This document shows, in pieces, positions 1-44,350 of a stretch of 64,000 nt of DNA. The position numbers and the translations under genes are program-made. The notes under the pieces were generated by a model. The model was not told the origin of the DNA. It searched no databases and was given only the letters and a program-made list of their open reading frames with translations. Position 1 is the first letter of the stretch; every line of letters starts with the position of its first letter. Source of the stretch: Trileptium ribeirensis (taxonomy: Eukaryota > Nematoda > Enoplea > Enoplida > Thoracostomopsidae); contig JASANE010030209.1 in NCBI GenBank assembly GCA_030248225.1, forward strand, positions 124,001-188,000, written 5' to 3'.

Positions 1-593
1 ACACAAATACCACTTCGGGCCTATATTGTCATATTGGTACGGCACGAAACCTACAGCGAATATTCCTTTTAGGCTGCTGTGAACGACTGTGACAATCACA
101 ACAGGCAACAAAATTATTCGCTTGTTGAATAATATGGTGTAATAATAACTACACAATGATCGCTTGGGGTCTAAATTTTGACGCCCGCACCGACCCAACA
201 ACTTCGGGACTCGAGTTCACCTGAACCAACTTTCAATCTGAGCACATAACTACAGCATTGACTCAAAAGTAACTATGTGAAGATAAATAAGTGTAAGTAA
301 GAACTTACCTTAGCAGCTGTTCATACAATAATCCTTATCGGTTACATTTTAGCACTTTTAGATTGATACACGAATAAATAAGGAAAGATGTGTGGGTAAA
401 ATGCGTAATTACAGTAGTGAAACTTTTGTACTTCCACTGTACTCGAGAACGTCTTTTGGGCTTAAGAACGGACCCGTGTTCAAAGGTCGATCCAAGAGAA
501 AACCTGACATAGCTGCAAACTCTACTTTACTAATCACCGTATACGCTATGATCTTACGGAATACGTTTTTGTAATAAAATATAGTACACGCAC

Positions 594-703
594 CATCGTT
601 ATCTCCAAATTTCATTGCCGTTACATTGCTCCGCGTTCTACCTCGTTTTTCTATTTTCCGTAGCTTTTTGTTGGACACAGTAATATTCGCCTGGGTAGTA
701 GTT
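594..703 (-). CDS. C11orf98-like exon 2
   Basis: A pyrimidine-rich acceptor (TTCATTGTTTCAG) precedes 703. The exon reads R/TTTQANITVSNKKLRKIEKRG and onward to a donor GTGCGT at 593, ending in phase 1. The frame stays open past the donor but becomes uncharacteristic of the basic protein, so I end the exon here. The next exon was not found. Confidence 0.5.
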
Positions 704-2944
704 CTGAAACAATGAAACCATTCTAGAATAAAATTTAGGTTTAAAACACAAAAATACTTTAACTTAGTGTAATTGTGAACTATTATGCACATGATTTTTC
801 CACATCAATTTCACCAGAATGCAAGCCGTGTGATCGTCCAATAACGACGCCGAGGATCTGTTATGCGGGTTATAGCACCCGTTTTCACCAGCAGCCAAGT
901 ATTATGATAAAATTTATTCAATGTCGTTATCTACAGCGACAATGTTGTCACTATGCGACTCAGCTTGACAATGCCATCTTCCTTACAAAAATGCAAAAAT
1001 TTTCGGCTCTTAAGGAAGAACACTTGACACCTGAAATTTTTAAAAAATGTCCTTGCACATGTGCTCATGTTATATATATCGTTTAAGAATTTGTTAAAGT
1101 AAATCATAGTCCAAAAACTAATTGCACCTACCAAGTATTAATGAAAAACTGACTCAATAATATGTCACCAACATTTATTGTGTTAAGTGTCTCTGTCCGT
1201 TTTGACGGATCACATTGAGATGGACAGAGCTGCAATTATTTACAACATTTGTCCTTTCAGGACATGCAGAATGATAAATAACAGAACGGCATCTCAGAAA
1301 ACTGTGGTGTCAAGGGGATACCACTGAACAACCGAAGCCTTAGGAAATCAATCTTGTCAGGACTATCGTTGAAATAAGTATGATTTGTACAGTGCAACTT
1401 GGAGGACTGCAGCTAATTTTAATGCTGTAAACCCAATACGTACGAAATCCTGGCTGAGTGGGTCCCAAGGCAAGACTCGTATTTGTCAATTGACTAAGTT
1501 TCTGGTTGTAAGTATGACTCGCCACTCAACATCAATGTTCGATTCGAAAGCTGTAGTTACGTTACTAACTTATGAACTAAGATAATTCCAAATATATTTT
1601 TCAACTAGTTTCCATGAAGATATAATATAAACCTCCCAGGAGTGACTGAAACAGAAAAAAATACAAAAAAAACGAGACATAATCAACTTTGAGAAACATC
1701 ATGCCAATATCGAACGTAAAAAGAATTCTTTTAAGGCCGATATTTAAGCCACTATTATCTGCGCAATATCCGCCCATTTCAAGAACATTATCCAGAAAGC
1801 TGCTTTCGCAAAAATCTCAAAGCAAAAACGCGATAAATTTTCAGGTGAATTTTAAAACACTGCTTCTTTCTGAGATGTTAGAGTTTTATATCACATCTAG
1901 TTTTGAATCAAGGCAAATTCTTTGCATATAAAAGAAGTTCATTCCACTGGCTTGTATTACATCAGAGTTAGAAATGATAAGTGTGTTCAACTTGTGTACA
2001 ACACTAATGCCTGCCTACAATGTAGTCTAAAACGTCTATATGGTGTTGGAGACACGAATACCGAACGAACACCAAAATTCATTGTCAAACAAATTTCTCC
2101 AGAACTTACAATAAATTGTGGGACATAATGCGCTCACATTAGAGCAAGTGCGAAACGTGTTGCCAACAACAGTTTTCGATCGGTGTTTTATGTGACCTTA
2201 ATTTCATAGTCGCTTATAAGAAATCATTTTGCTTGCTGCAAGAAGATTGACTTCCGAAAATTCAATACCAAAATTAGATTCCACCTTTGGTATTTATATT
2301 GAACACATCTATAATATTTTGTGAAACATGTATACATAGGGATCAACAAAAGAAATCCACCTTCCGCTCTACAAGGGTAGAAATCTGGTCTACGAAAAAC
2401 GTGCCGCGACGTCAGGGCTAGGTTGAGATGCATTAGCTCTGTTTTATGCAACCGTCAAATCCATATAAATGTTAAATGTTTGCACAGAAACCGAAACAAA
2501 TAGCTCTTGAATTTCCAATAGCACTACACTACAATGATTTTATGAACGCAGCTAGCACATCCCTTTCATAATACACCCCGGATAATATCGCTCAAGCTAC
2601 CTTGAGCAAAAATTTCAATCCTGAATGACGGATATTAAACTCCGACAAATGACTAATCGAAAACATAACTTTACAGTTTGCCGTCGATTGGGAAATGATA
2701 ATTTGTAATTTTAGCATAAAAAAACTATTGCAAACAAATTAGGATACAGCACCAAAATAGTTATTAACCTTAACTGCCGCAGCTGATGCTCAGTAAGATT
2801 TCCACCATATTTTTCGTTCAAAATGTGCGCTCGTTGTATCTTGGATTTGCCCTTGAGTAGCTTCGCTTGACGCTTCGATTTTGCTTTCACTCGGTTCTGT
2901 TGACTTTTATGTTTAGCCTTTCCACTGGATTTTTTACGCCCCAT
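594..2944 (-). CDS. C11orf98-like small basic protein, 5' part (partial gene)
   Basis: Two exons on the minus strand join in phase to give about 95 residues and the gene then leaves the window. The N-terminus is extremely rich in Lys, Arg and Gln. The exon junction lies between a segment ending HQLRQL and one starting TTTQANITVSNKKLRKIEK. Human C11orf98, as I recall it, has the same layout: a basic start, a stretch ending HHLKKR, then RANITLSGKKRRK. That match is why I propose this family. Its function is poorly known; the composition suggests a nucleolar or RNA-binding protein, which is inference. The 3' exon or exons should lie at positions below 594 or outside the window. I considered ribosome biogenesis factor RBIS, another short basic protein, but the match is weaker. 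Confidence 0.55.
2769..2944 (-). CDS. C11orf98-like exon 1
   Basis: ATG at 2944 begins MGRKKSSGKAKHK; 58 codons plus two bases (AG) precede a donor GTTAAT at 2768. The split Arg codon is completed by the first base of exon 2. The sequence TATATATAG ends two bases before the ATG, so the start may follow a splice acceptor. Confidence 0.55.
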
Positions 2945-4686
2945 TGCTATATATATGTATGTATCTATACCACAGCTAATACTTTGCTAACTCTCTAGAT
3001 CACACAACTAAAAGCACACTGTTAAGAATATATAATAACCAATGAGCAGAAAAAAATAATATCGCATATGGCCATTTTATCTAGAATGTGATAATTTTCA
3101 AAATATATTACGTAGATATTTGGAATACCGAAGGATTTATGCATTGCATAGACTGACGTTACCCCATATAACCGTTTTTAATACCTAATATTGCATCAGA
3201 GCACATACATCGGTAAAGCCGATACCATGTTACAGATGTTAAGAAATTTTTTAGTCTAGGCGGCACAAAACTACTCCGATCCTGTCAGTTTTCCCTGGAA
3301 AACAATTATAGCATACGTATGCTACTAAAATGCCACGTGTATATGGGACGAATCGAGCCAACAGTTCTGAAATATTGCATATTATAACGCCAAAATGACA
3401 CCACTTTTTATAGGTATCACGAAACAGTGAGTGCAAAAAATGGGCAGTTTTCTATCTAGGAGTTGTTTGCATGAAACTAAAATCTCTAATGAATGATTAT
3501 ATGATATTTTATTTTCTTACAAAGGGCTGCTACAGACTTTATCTTTAAATGACTACTTGTTTAAGGTTAAAATCTGTAACATATAGCCGCAAAAAAACGG
3601 CCGTTAAAAACAAGACTGCTCGCTTTTTTGCAAGCACTATCCTATTATATCTACAGTGATCCGAACTGATTTTCGTTACTCACTCACTACTCGGTCGTTG
3701 AAAACCCAAATGGTGAGCCATATGGCAAATGGAACTTAGTAAGGTCACATCAACTGTGAATATTTGAGATACAAAAATTAATTACCAATAAACACCGTAG
3801 TAGCAGTATTCGGTCGATTTTGGTGCCCAAATGCTAGCTCTTCAACCCTTGTTTCATAGCTGTGCGAGGGTGCGGGAAACAGCGGACTGTCTCATTGAAT
3901 TGACATCGTGATATCACAAAGGGATCCGGCATTGATCTGAAATGCTAGCCGTGCCCGGTTGCCCCCAAGACCCTTCATATAAAAATCACAAATTCAGCGC
4001 CAGTTGCAGCCCAGAGGCTGGGGAGGGCACGAACACAGGCCGCACGTGAACATTATTTTTGGCTTTTCCCAAAACGTCCTTCTGCATCAGCGAAAACAAC
4101 TCTAAGCAGTCGCTGCGCACAATAATGATTATATGTATTTCGACGTCCGCACTAATTGCGATTACTATGAAATGACATCTGTGGTTGCAAAATAACTTAC
4201 TAATTTTGACACATAATTTTTACTTCTTCGTCATAGCTTACGTATGACTACCGCTATTTTCTACAATAAAAATGAAATCACTAGAAAAAGGTAGCAAAAG
4301 TAGTAAGAAGAGTAAAAGGCAGAGGATAAACAAAATATGGTCTAGACGCATGCACAAAAACTATAAAAATATCCAAAAGACATCAAAACCATATCGGTTT
4401 AGGGGATCCTTATGCATTCGTGGGGTAACACTCAGTGTCCAAAAATTTTCACAAATCAATTCTATATTACACTAGTTGGCGTTATTGATTTCATCCAGAA
4501 TTCACTTTTGGAATAAAACAAAAACGCAAAATCCGGTAGGGGATATAAGACAGATCGGATACCGCTGGTTGCAGCTACACACAACATATTACGCTAGAAC
4601 TTACGATCCAGATAGATGAGTTCGCGTCAAATTGCATTGTATAAAAGTGTGAAAATCCGGGCATCGTATGTCCAACACAGCTTTGC
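2945..4686. other. Gene-poor stretch, nothing convincing
   Basis: AT-rich sequence upstream of the C11orf98-like gene. A Lys/Arg-rich plus-strand ORF with a true ATG at 4272 (67 codons) is present, but no family, splice signal or composition bias makes it convincing. Confidence 0.4.
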
Positions 4687-4967
4687 AAGCTTACAATCAT
4701 TTATTTTGGTGCACATGCATTTGCATAAACAATTAGTACAAGTGATACGTCTGTATTACAATAAACTTTACCTCACTGACTGAGCTGAACGAGACAGGGG
4801 TACTCCGCCCTAGGCTAGAAATGGTTAAGCTTGCAATCATTTATTTTGGCGTGCATGCGTCTACCCAAAAATTAGTACAAGTGATGCTTCTTCATTTCAA
4901 CAAACTTTATCTCACTGACTGAGAGAACGAAGCAGCGGTACTCCACACTAGGTTAGAAATGGTTAAG
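4687..4967. repeat. Tandem duplication, about 140-bp unit, two copies
   Basis: Copies at about 4687-4826 and 4827-4967 share AAGCTT.CAATCATTT, ATTAGTACAAGTGAT, CTCACTGACTGAG and AGAAATGGTTAAGC in the same order. They abut directly just left of the solitary LTR. Confidence 0.75.
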
Positions 4968-6053
4968 CTATCACACAGAAGAAAACTTATGTGCATGACT
5001 TGAGATAGTAGTAGTGTACTAGGACCAGTTCTGGCCCTAAGGGATCCCAGCTGCACCACCATTTTTCTTGCTGTGGTGCCCGGACAACCCTGGCTTCCAC
5101 GACTCCCCGGTGATCTATGTGATGACCTAAAGGGAACCGCTTAGCTTAGCAGGCTGCCGGCGGGTTAACCAGGGTGTTCGGCCTGGCCCCTATTTTGGCC
5201 CACGTGTCTAGTGGTACAAAGGTCCCCCTGAGGGAGAGTCAACCCCTAAGCCTGCTCACAGGTAATAAGGCTGACTCGCCTTTCCCTCAATCCTACTTAA
5301 ATCCTTTGGTCCTTAATCGTAGCGAATTTTCGTGTTTTGATCCAAGGCTATTACCGATTTCTTAATGGGTAAAGCCTGGTTTGGTTTGCTGGACTACCTA
5401 GAGACTATCTCGTCTGTAACTCTGATTATTAAGCTGCCAGGTAGTGACCCGAATGGAGACTTTGTCCTCTCTTCTCTTTGCAAGGGGATTCCTAAATCAG
5501 ACTGAACATACCGCTAAGTGATTTATGGAACACTCCAACATTTTATTCATGTGCAATGCAGGCACTCATGTACTTACGAATATGCAAATTACACAATTGA
5601 CAAGTCGGGTACCGCGCAGGGCACCCCGTGATATAATATTAAGTACCGAACGGGTGATGTGAATCCTGGTTGAACCCCACGTAAAAATCGATGCTGCTTT
5701 ACCCACCTTTTGTACCCTGTGGTTCGTCTGACCCGCCTGACAGGACGCAAAAATGAGCTTTTCTTGCCAACCGTTTGTTGACTTCGCCTGTAAAAACTCT
5801 GGGCATCGGACACTCTCCTATCATTAACCTCTTTTCACCTTGTACTCCATCTCGTATATTGTCTTGAGGCCGGACGTCAGCTGCTGGTTACTTGTGATGA
5901 AAGTTGGTCATCAAACTCTGCGTGCGCCAGGGTCAGCTTAAAATGCGGGTCATCTTCAAAAGAGGGAGGCGCTGCCGCGTCTCCCGAATTTCGTCTGTCT
6001 TGTAATGATCTCCTGAATTGATGATTTTGACACGAAAAGATGGCGCTGTGTTG

Positions 6054-6085
6054 AAACCCACCGTGTCTAAACGGTCTATGGGTCC
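6054..6085 (-). ncRNA. LTR hairpin 1 (copy 1)
   Basis: The core CCGTGTCTAAACGG at 6061-6074 folds into a 4-bp stem with a 6-nt loop. It is enclosed by ACCCA and TGGGT. It lies downstream of the LTR TATA box on the minus strand, so it would be in the RNA leader. Confidence 0.5.
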
Positions 6086-6536
6086 GCGCCTACAAGTTTT
6101 CCATCACTGAAAGTTTGGGGAACACAAATGCTTTGAGTCCTCCTCAGGGTCGTCGCTCGACTAACGGGGGCGAGCACAAGAATTACCTGAATATTTGACT
6201 TGTCTATACGCTGCAGCTGACCCCGTCTCGTTTCCTGTTTTAGTCATGCTCCTCTCCGAGCGCCTTTGATTTAGCTGAAGGCCCGCAGTCATTTGCAAGC
6301 ATGAATAAGGTGCGGGCTGCCGCATCCTCAACGAATTGCTCAGTTTGAGTACCAAAAGAAACTAGTTGTGATTTAAACTTAAAAACACTTCGGATACCCC
6401 TGTATAGTTAGAATAGCAGATTTGCAAAAACGTGAGAAATGGGGACAACAACGCACGACAGGTCCTGATACGTCACTCCCTATGGAGCGGCCGCATCGAC
6501 CCATCGATGATTGTTCTATTGTAAAAATACGTGACG

Positions 6537-6570
6537 GGGTGCTCTACCGTGTCTAAACGGCCTGAGACCC
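6537..6570 (-). ncRNA. LTR hairpin 2 (copy 1)
   Basis: The same 14-nt core at 6547-6560 is enclosed by a different stem, GGG...CTC with GAG.CCC, and by the same internal asymmetry TA against CCT seen in hairpin 3. Confidence 0.5.
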
Positions 6571-6947
6571 GTCTGGATTGGTTGGGTAAAAAAAATTTTA
6601 TTCGGAGCGAGACAAATCTCAGAGTAGAAGCTCGGTTTTCTGGGGCTAGCGTCAGGGGTTCCGTTATTAATTTCCTTTAGGCTGCTCCACGCGTGCAAAT
6701 GACTGCGTCCATTCCGAGCGGACCGCTCGCTCTGCCTACCCATTAACTAAGTCGTGTGGCCTGGAGTAGTTCTTGTAGATTTTCCTATGACTTAGGCTCG
6801 ACTCAAGCCACAACTTCGAAAGCGGGCACGGATGGAGCACTGATCGAAAGAAGCTCCATTGTCTCATAAAGGTCATTTGAAAAATTAGGTTTGTTTTATA
6901 ATGCCGATTTGTGGCGGGATCTTAAACTGTTTGATGAAAATTATTGT

Positions 6948-6981
6948 AGTCTTCTACCGTGTCTAAACGGCCTGGAAGACT
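6948..6981 (-). ncRNA. LTR hairpin 3 (copy 1)
   Basis: The same core at 6957-6970 is enclosed by a third, unrelated stem, AGTCTTC with GAAGACT. Invariant apex with changed but still paired outer stems argues for a selected fold. Confidence 0.5.
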
Positions 6982-7352
6982 GAGGTTTTGAGAAGCCTTG
7001 ATGGGAATGTTTAAATGAAACGCTCAGGGATTAATTGCTCTTAATCTGACGGGGTAGCCTAGCACTGACTTACTCTTATGCTCGATTCTCAGCTGTCTTA
7101 GCGGCTGCCTCCAGGTCAACACGCTACCAATTCTTTGCTTCAAAACTTAAACCAAAAAACCTTGACACGCGGCCTAAATTCAAACCTTACCCCTCCCGTG
7201 TATTTTATTTCCCGTTCACATCACTAATAGCAATTTCGCCCACCCCCGGGTATAAATCGAAAAATTGGCGACCCGGCGAGCGGGGAACCAGTCGAGACTT
7301 AAGATTTCGTGAGTAACTTCAGCGTGCACAATTTCCAATTCGTCGGGTCTGC

Positions 7353-7358
7353 ACTTAC
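7353..7358 (-). other. Conserved GTAAGT donor-like site in LTR leader (copy 1)
   Basis: The minus strand reads CGGTAAGTGCA here. The GTAAGTGCA is kept at 57598-57603 in copy 2 although the flanks differ, as expected for a leader splice donor. Confidence 0.3.
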
Positions 7359-7631
7359 CGGTGCGCGGGGCATCCTTTCGGACGCATCAACACCCGCAAG
7401 GGCAGCCCCTTACCGGTAAACTTTAGCGAAAGCAAAGAAGTCACCAGGAGGGACTCTGCACTGCCTCTGCACAGCCAGAGCCACTCCTGGAAAAATAAAG
7501 AGCAAAAGCGAAACCGAAAGCCTTGCAAGCAAAACACTTAAAGTGGCGACAACCGCCAACTACAAACTGTAAAAGTCGCCGACTCTAGCGGCGTTGTCCT
7601 CGACTGGTCCCGACGCTGCGTCGAGCCCTTT

Positions 7632-7640
7632 CTTTTTATA
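7632..7640 (-). promoter_or_regulatory. TATA box of LTR promoter (copy 1)
   Basis: The minus strand reads TATAAAAAG followed by GGGCTCGACGCAGCGTCGG. The box and the downstream GACGCAGCGTCGG are conserved in copy 2, so transcription would start near 7610 and run towards lower coordinates. Confidence 0.5.
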
Positions 7641-8830
7641 CTGAACTCCTACCCCCCTTCCTCGCTAGACCCCTTATTGTAAATTTCAAAAGCGCAAAAT
7701 TTAAAATTTAAAATTCTCCAAGGTTTGCCTGTATTTTCTAAACTTTCGCCAGCCTACATTTGTACATATAACAAATAAAATAGAACAAAAATATGCCAGA
7801 CACTAGCCCAATATAAACAACAACGTAAAGCTAGCCGCTGGTCGACATTATATCAATACGGTCGCAAGCATCAGAGACTGCCCACGGGGCACAACAACAA
7901 TTTAAGAGAAAAACAACCTAAACCTCGCGCTGGTAGGCGCGAGGCTTATCAGAGAAAATTTTTATACGAGCGCTGGGACTTTATCAAGATGCGAACACGT
8001 TTTTGATGATAGTGAACTAACGGACGACAGTAGGCGGCCGGGGGCAGGACCAGGTTCATGCCCTGGCTGGTCGCCTACTGATAAAAATATCAAATTTAAC
8101 ATATCTCCCATAGGTGGCCTGTTAGAGGCCGTTTTCGGTGACGAAAACAGAAAATTTTGGTGTCCCGGGAGAGTTATCAGGGTCCTGCTCGGACCGGTTA
8201 AGTTAGGTGATCCCGGTTTTCAGTGGAACTGTTAAGGTAAGACCCCGTGGAGATGTGGAGATCGAAAAATTGAGGAGTTTTGGTTATTTCTGTGGAGATA
8301 GGAGGCCTTGAAAATTGGGTGTTTGAACGCTTAGTTGGGGGTCCCCAAATACTGACCGGTAAGGGCCAAGTCGGCCCGACCGCGAAATTTTGAAGCCTTA
8401 GGGAGCCCAATTAACGATGTGCCAAGCCTACTTGGCCTTAGGTGTCCAAAACTAGTAAAATTTTGCTTTTAAGTAGGCCTTACAAAATGAACGCTGGAGT
8501 TGAGTTCCATCGCTTTTCGACCTCTAAAATTTAATTGCTCGCTTCATTTATGGGTTTGATTATTCCGCGACCGCACGCCAGGATGGGTCCTCCAGATCCA
8601 AGCTGGAAAAATTAAAATAAAAACTCTCCTCGTTCAGAGTCTGGATAAAATTTGGCGTAATGCTCAAACCCGTCCGGACGCGCGGCGCTACATTCTTTTA
8701 ACATACAATAATATAACCTTTCATATTGCACACATGACATTATTGAATTCATTTAGGATCGAACGGATACCATACTTGAGATCACAAATACTCCATTTTG
8801 GTGCCAAAATCACCCCGTGCACCTCGGGCG

Positions 8831-8930
8831 GGTGGAGCGTGACAATGCAACAGGTTACAAGAATGGTACATGTTTATTTTTATAACAGCAATGAATAGTA
8901 CACAATATAGTATCCGAGTCACGCTCCACC
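8831..8930. repeat. 100-bp segment with perfect 13-bp inverted ends
   Basis: GGTGGAGCGTGAC at 8831-8843 is exactly inverted at 8918-8930. No coding content lies between. It could be a tiny MITE; no target duplication was recognised. Confidence 0.4.
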
Positions 8931-10948
8931 GGTATCCGATCGCCTGTCGCATCCCTTTTCCCAATTTTGACCTTGATTTTCCTTATTTGAAAATCTTGTT
9001 AAAATCCCTGAAATTGTCGGGCTGTTACAGTAGTTTTGATTTCGTGCCCAATTTGCACATGAACTGAGATTTTCACCAAATGTTAGCATTATTTCGCCAG
9101 GTCCCAGCTAAACCATCTAAACGAAGTGCAATCTAGCATTATATATATAATGTTCCATAAGAAAGAATCCCGACGACAAATTTTACGTCATATTGTCTTG
9201 ACGATAACGATTGGACAACGGAGTTACTGTCACGGACGTAAAAATTTTAAATGATATCCGGCCCAAGTAACCCTGAGGAGCGTTAGGTTAAAATATTAGA
9301 AAAGAGAGCAACTTAGAGCGGGTAGCCCAGTCCCCCAACTTAGGCTTAGTGAACATCTCATGTAAGGACCTTAGCTTAGGCTTGGTATATCAAGAAGGGC
9401 ATCGCCTGCGTTCTATTTCCGCCACTCAGGTTACCTGGGCGTCACGGCCTTGCAACACAAAGTATCGCCAACAGCGTAAGAAGGCAACACATATATGCAA
9501 TACAGGAACCATACAGCAAAGAGCAGTTTCTGCTGTGTCGCTTAACCAGGTAAGTATGAATGCGTATATCGTACGTTGAACATAATTGTGGAGACTTGAA
9601 CCTTGACACTTTCAGTAGGAGCACCGCAAGCTAACCCCCACGTTATTTGGCAGCTTTTATTCAGTCGAGAAAAATAGGAGAACCACCACACGGGCTATGT
9701 CAACGCTTATCATTGTCTATTGTGTTGAATGTTACGTTATGCAGTAAACGGTTAATAATAAGGCTGCCAAGCACCATTTTCCAGTACTATGCAAAATTCC
9801 GAAGCTAACATCGAAGTTATGGCACTGATAAAAGAAAATCGCTACAAATCTAACGACTATAACAGCTCTATAGCACGTTTATTACATTGGCTGTCAATGC
9901 GTTGTAACATGTAGATCCCTATTTCCCAACGTTAATTAAACGCAACATAAAATATTTACTATGTAAACAGCACATACATTTCTTTCCACAGAAGATGGAA
10001 GACAAATTCTAGATGCACATGTGCAAAAGTAGTTCACAGTAAACAAAAGCTTTAACGCAGATCACATATTGTAGATTATTAACGAAGTTTAAATTATTAA
10101 TAACTTAAACCCACCTCTGTAAGATACATATATAATTTGTCAGTTTTTGGTAAACATATACATCCCATCTGAAACATGTACATCCCATCTGAAACAAGCT
10201 TATTTGCCAATTCCTTACTGACAATATATTTATACTTTATTTAATCAAGGTAAAGATATATACTTGTACGATAGCCACTGCGTTCGTGATTCGCAGCTGA
10301 TGAAAAAATAAAGAAATAACAAAATAGCATGACCCTTGATATGCAAAAGTTTGATTTTAAACTATGCTTCCTAAATAAAACTTTATCAAATTGTCAGATA
10401 CAATGTAGTATTCGGAATAAAATGACAGATAATGAAATCTATAGGAATTTATTTGCGACCACTTTTACAACATCTCCAGCCAGCACCAAATCTAATAGAC
10501 AAACACAAGTAATTATGGCTATATTTGTGTTGAAACATATATTTTCATGTGTTCAATGTATACAATTAATATCAATGTAACTCGCGATATATATAAAAAC
10601 TATGTACACTCTTCTTCAAAAGGTGCTCCAAATTTACAGCCAAATATGTATGTTGCTCGCCCAACAACGACCCAAAACGCCATAAAATCCGTTCCTTTTC
10701 TAATCATTGTTACTATTAATATGCTACGCTTTGGTCAGTACACAAATGACAAGATATTCTGTTAGAGTACATTATACAATGTATAAGTACGGTGAGCCTC
10801 CGAGAGAATATGAACGCAAAATGATGTACCTCATTAGCACCTATATTCCATAAATATAAGCGAAAATATCTGCAGCCCGCTGCAACTCTTTAATAGCTAA
10901 ACCCGTATATTCTGCAGTAAATTGGCTCCTAGATTATGTAGATTTTAA
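8931..10948. other. Intergenic, downstream of ABCF1; no gene supported
   Basis: AT-rich and without a recognisable gene. On the minus strand an ATTAAA at 10889-10894 lies 55 nt past the ABCF1 stop and is a candidate polyadenylation signal. A plus-strand ORF around 10410-10510 ends at a donor-like GTAATT but cannot be tied to a gene. Confidence 0.35.
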
Positions 10949-43273
<32,325 letters not shown>

Positions 43274-43789
43274 AATGTACTAACTATAAACAGAGAAATG
43301 CAAATGTTTGTGGTAAAAATGAGTCAAACTTTCGTTAAATAATTTTGTGGATAAATTGTTTAGAACAACGTCTAAAAGAAAACCAGAAAACTGACTGCTA
43401 TATATATAGTTGTCTAGGGTAACGGATGCAACTTTTTGGTGGAGTGCTCAATAAAGAGGCTCTGAGACTCACCAATCGTTTTTGCTAGATGGCTTTGCAA
43501 CATGATTAGTGATGAATAAGAAAACCCGAATACATTTTTTCAATTCTAAATGTGGCAAGGAATTGTCATTGGTAAGAAATTTCACGGCGTCTGTTTGTGG
43601 GTTTTTGATGTGACAAGCATAACTCAACTTCTGACTGGCAGATCAGGTCACCTGATAGCTCACTCGAAAGTTTGAAATCTATATTTCTGCCATTCAATTG
43701 GACACAAAAATCGATTTCCCTCCTTCCCCTTCCAAAGGGGGTCAAGAAAGGGTCCGGGTAGTGTCCTCAGGGGCACCGCCAAAACACGT

Positions 43790-44350
43790 CATGACTCATA
43801 TCTCGATAACCAGGGGTGATCTGGCCGCATTTTGTTCAGAATGTTCAACTCTATAACGTGGAGCGCACTTTTTCCGAAGTCACCTTCACTCCAGAGTTGG
43901 ATCAAAATGGGACTTCAAATTGGCCCTTGGAATCCCGAAAACATCAAATCATATCTCCTTTATTATTGGAGCGATTGGACTCCTTTTGTTTAGAAAGGAA
44001 AGCTCAAAATAGCAATGTGCCGTGTGTTGTTATTGACCACACCTGCCAGGCAGGATTGTATCAAACTGGGTTTTTTAACGCGCTATTTGAATCCCGAACA
44101 CATTTAATTGGCCATATGTCCTTAACGACTAGAGTTATTCGAACCGGTTGGGCTCATTTTGTTCAGAACGCAAAGCTCTAAATAGCTATGTCGGTACGCT
44201 GCTAATGACCTCACCTGCCAAACAAGGTTGAATCAAGATCGGTCTTCAAATGGGTTCTTGGGATCCCGGAGACACTAAATTGATCATATTTCTTTAACGA
44301 CGAGTGACTCGCCCGCGGTTGGGTTCATTTTGCCCAGAAAGCAAAGTTTA
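43790..44350. repeat. Tandem repeat, about 155-173-bp unit, three to four copies
   Basis: The landmark TTTTGTTCAGAA.GCAAAGCTC recurs at about 43830, 43985, 44157 and 44330, each followed by ACCTCACCTGCCA.., CAAACTGGG-like and GGAATCCCGAA-like steps. It lies upstream of the ABCF1 start. The 121-codon ORF across it follows the repeat and is not a gene. Confidence 0.65.

Larger units (their letters stand above)
5015..8692 (-). mobile_element. Solitary long LTR of the Ty3-type element (copy 1)
   Basis: This about 3.7-kb segment aligns along its length with 55012-59815, where the same sequence sits directly 3' of a minus-strand Ty3 coding region. It must therefore be an LTR in minus orientation. 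The plus-strand left end is TGTACTAGGAC; the right end is near CGCTACA, so TG...CA termini are plausible on both strands. Copy 2 has an 887-bp insertion that is absent here. A minus-strand TATA box lies near 7636, a GTAAGT donor-like site near 7353, and three hairpins at 6054-6981. I see no matching target-site duplication at the flanks (AGTAG against TTCTT), so exact ends are uncertain or the copy is rearranged. Short ORFs inside do not match between copies and are not genes. Confidence 0.7.

Noticed and set aside
1701..1851. Plus-strand ORF from ATG 1701 with a basic, acid-free start resembling a mitochondrial presequence and a GTGAAT donor
   Set aside because: No downstream exon could be linked, and it lies within the intron of the C11orf98-like gene; too little evidence.
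4272..4475. Lys/Arg-rich 67-codon plus-strand ORF
   Set aside because: True ATG but no family resemblance or conserved context; AT-rich sequence often gives Lys-rich chance ORFs.
43816..44181. 121-codon plus-strand ORF
   Set aside because: Lies wholly in the 155-173-bp tandem repeat upstream of ABCF1 and has no domain.
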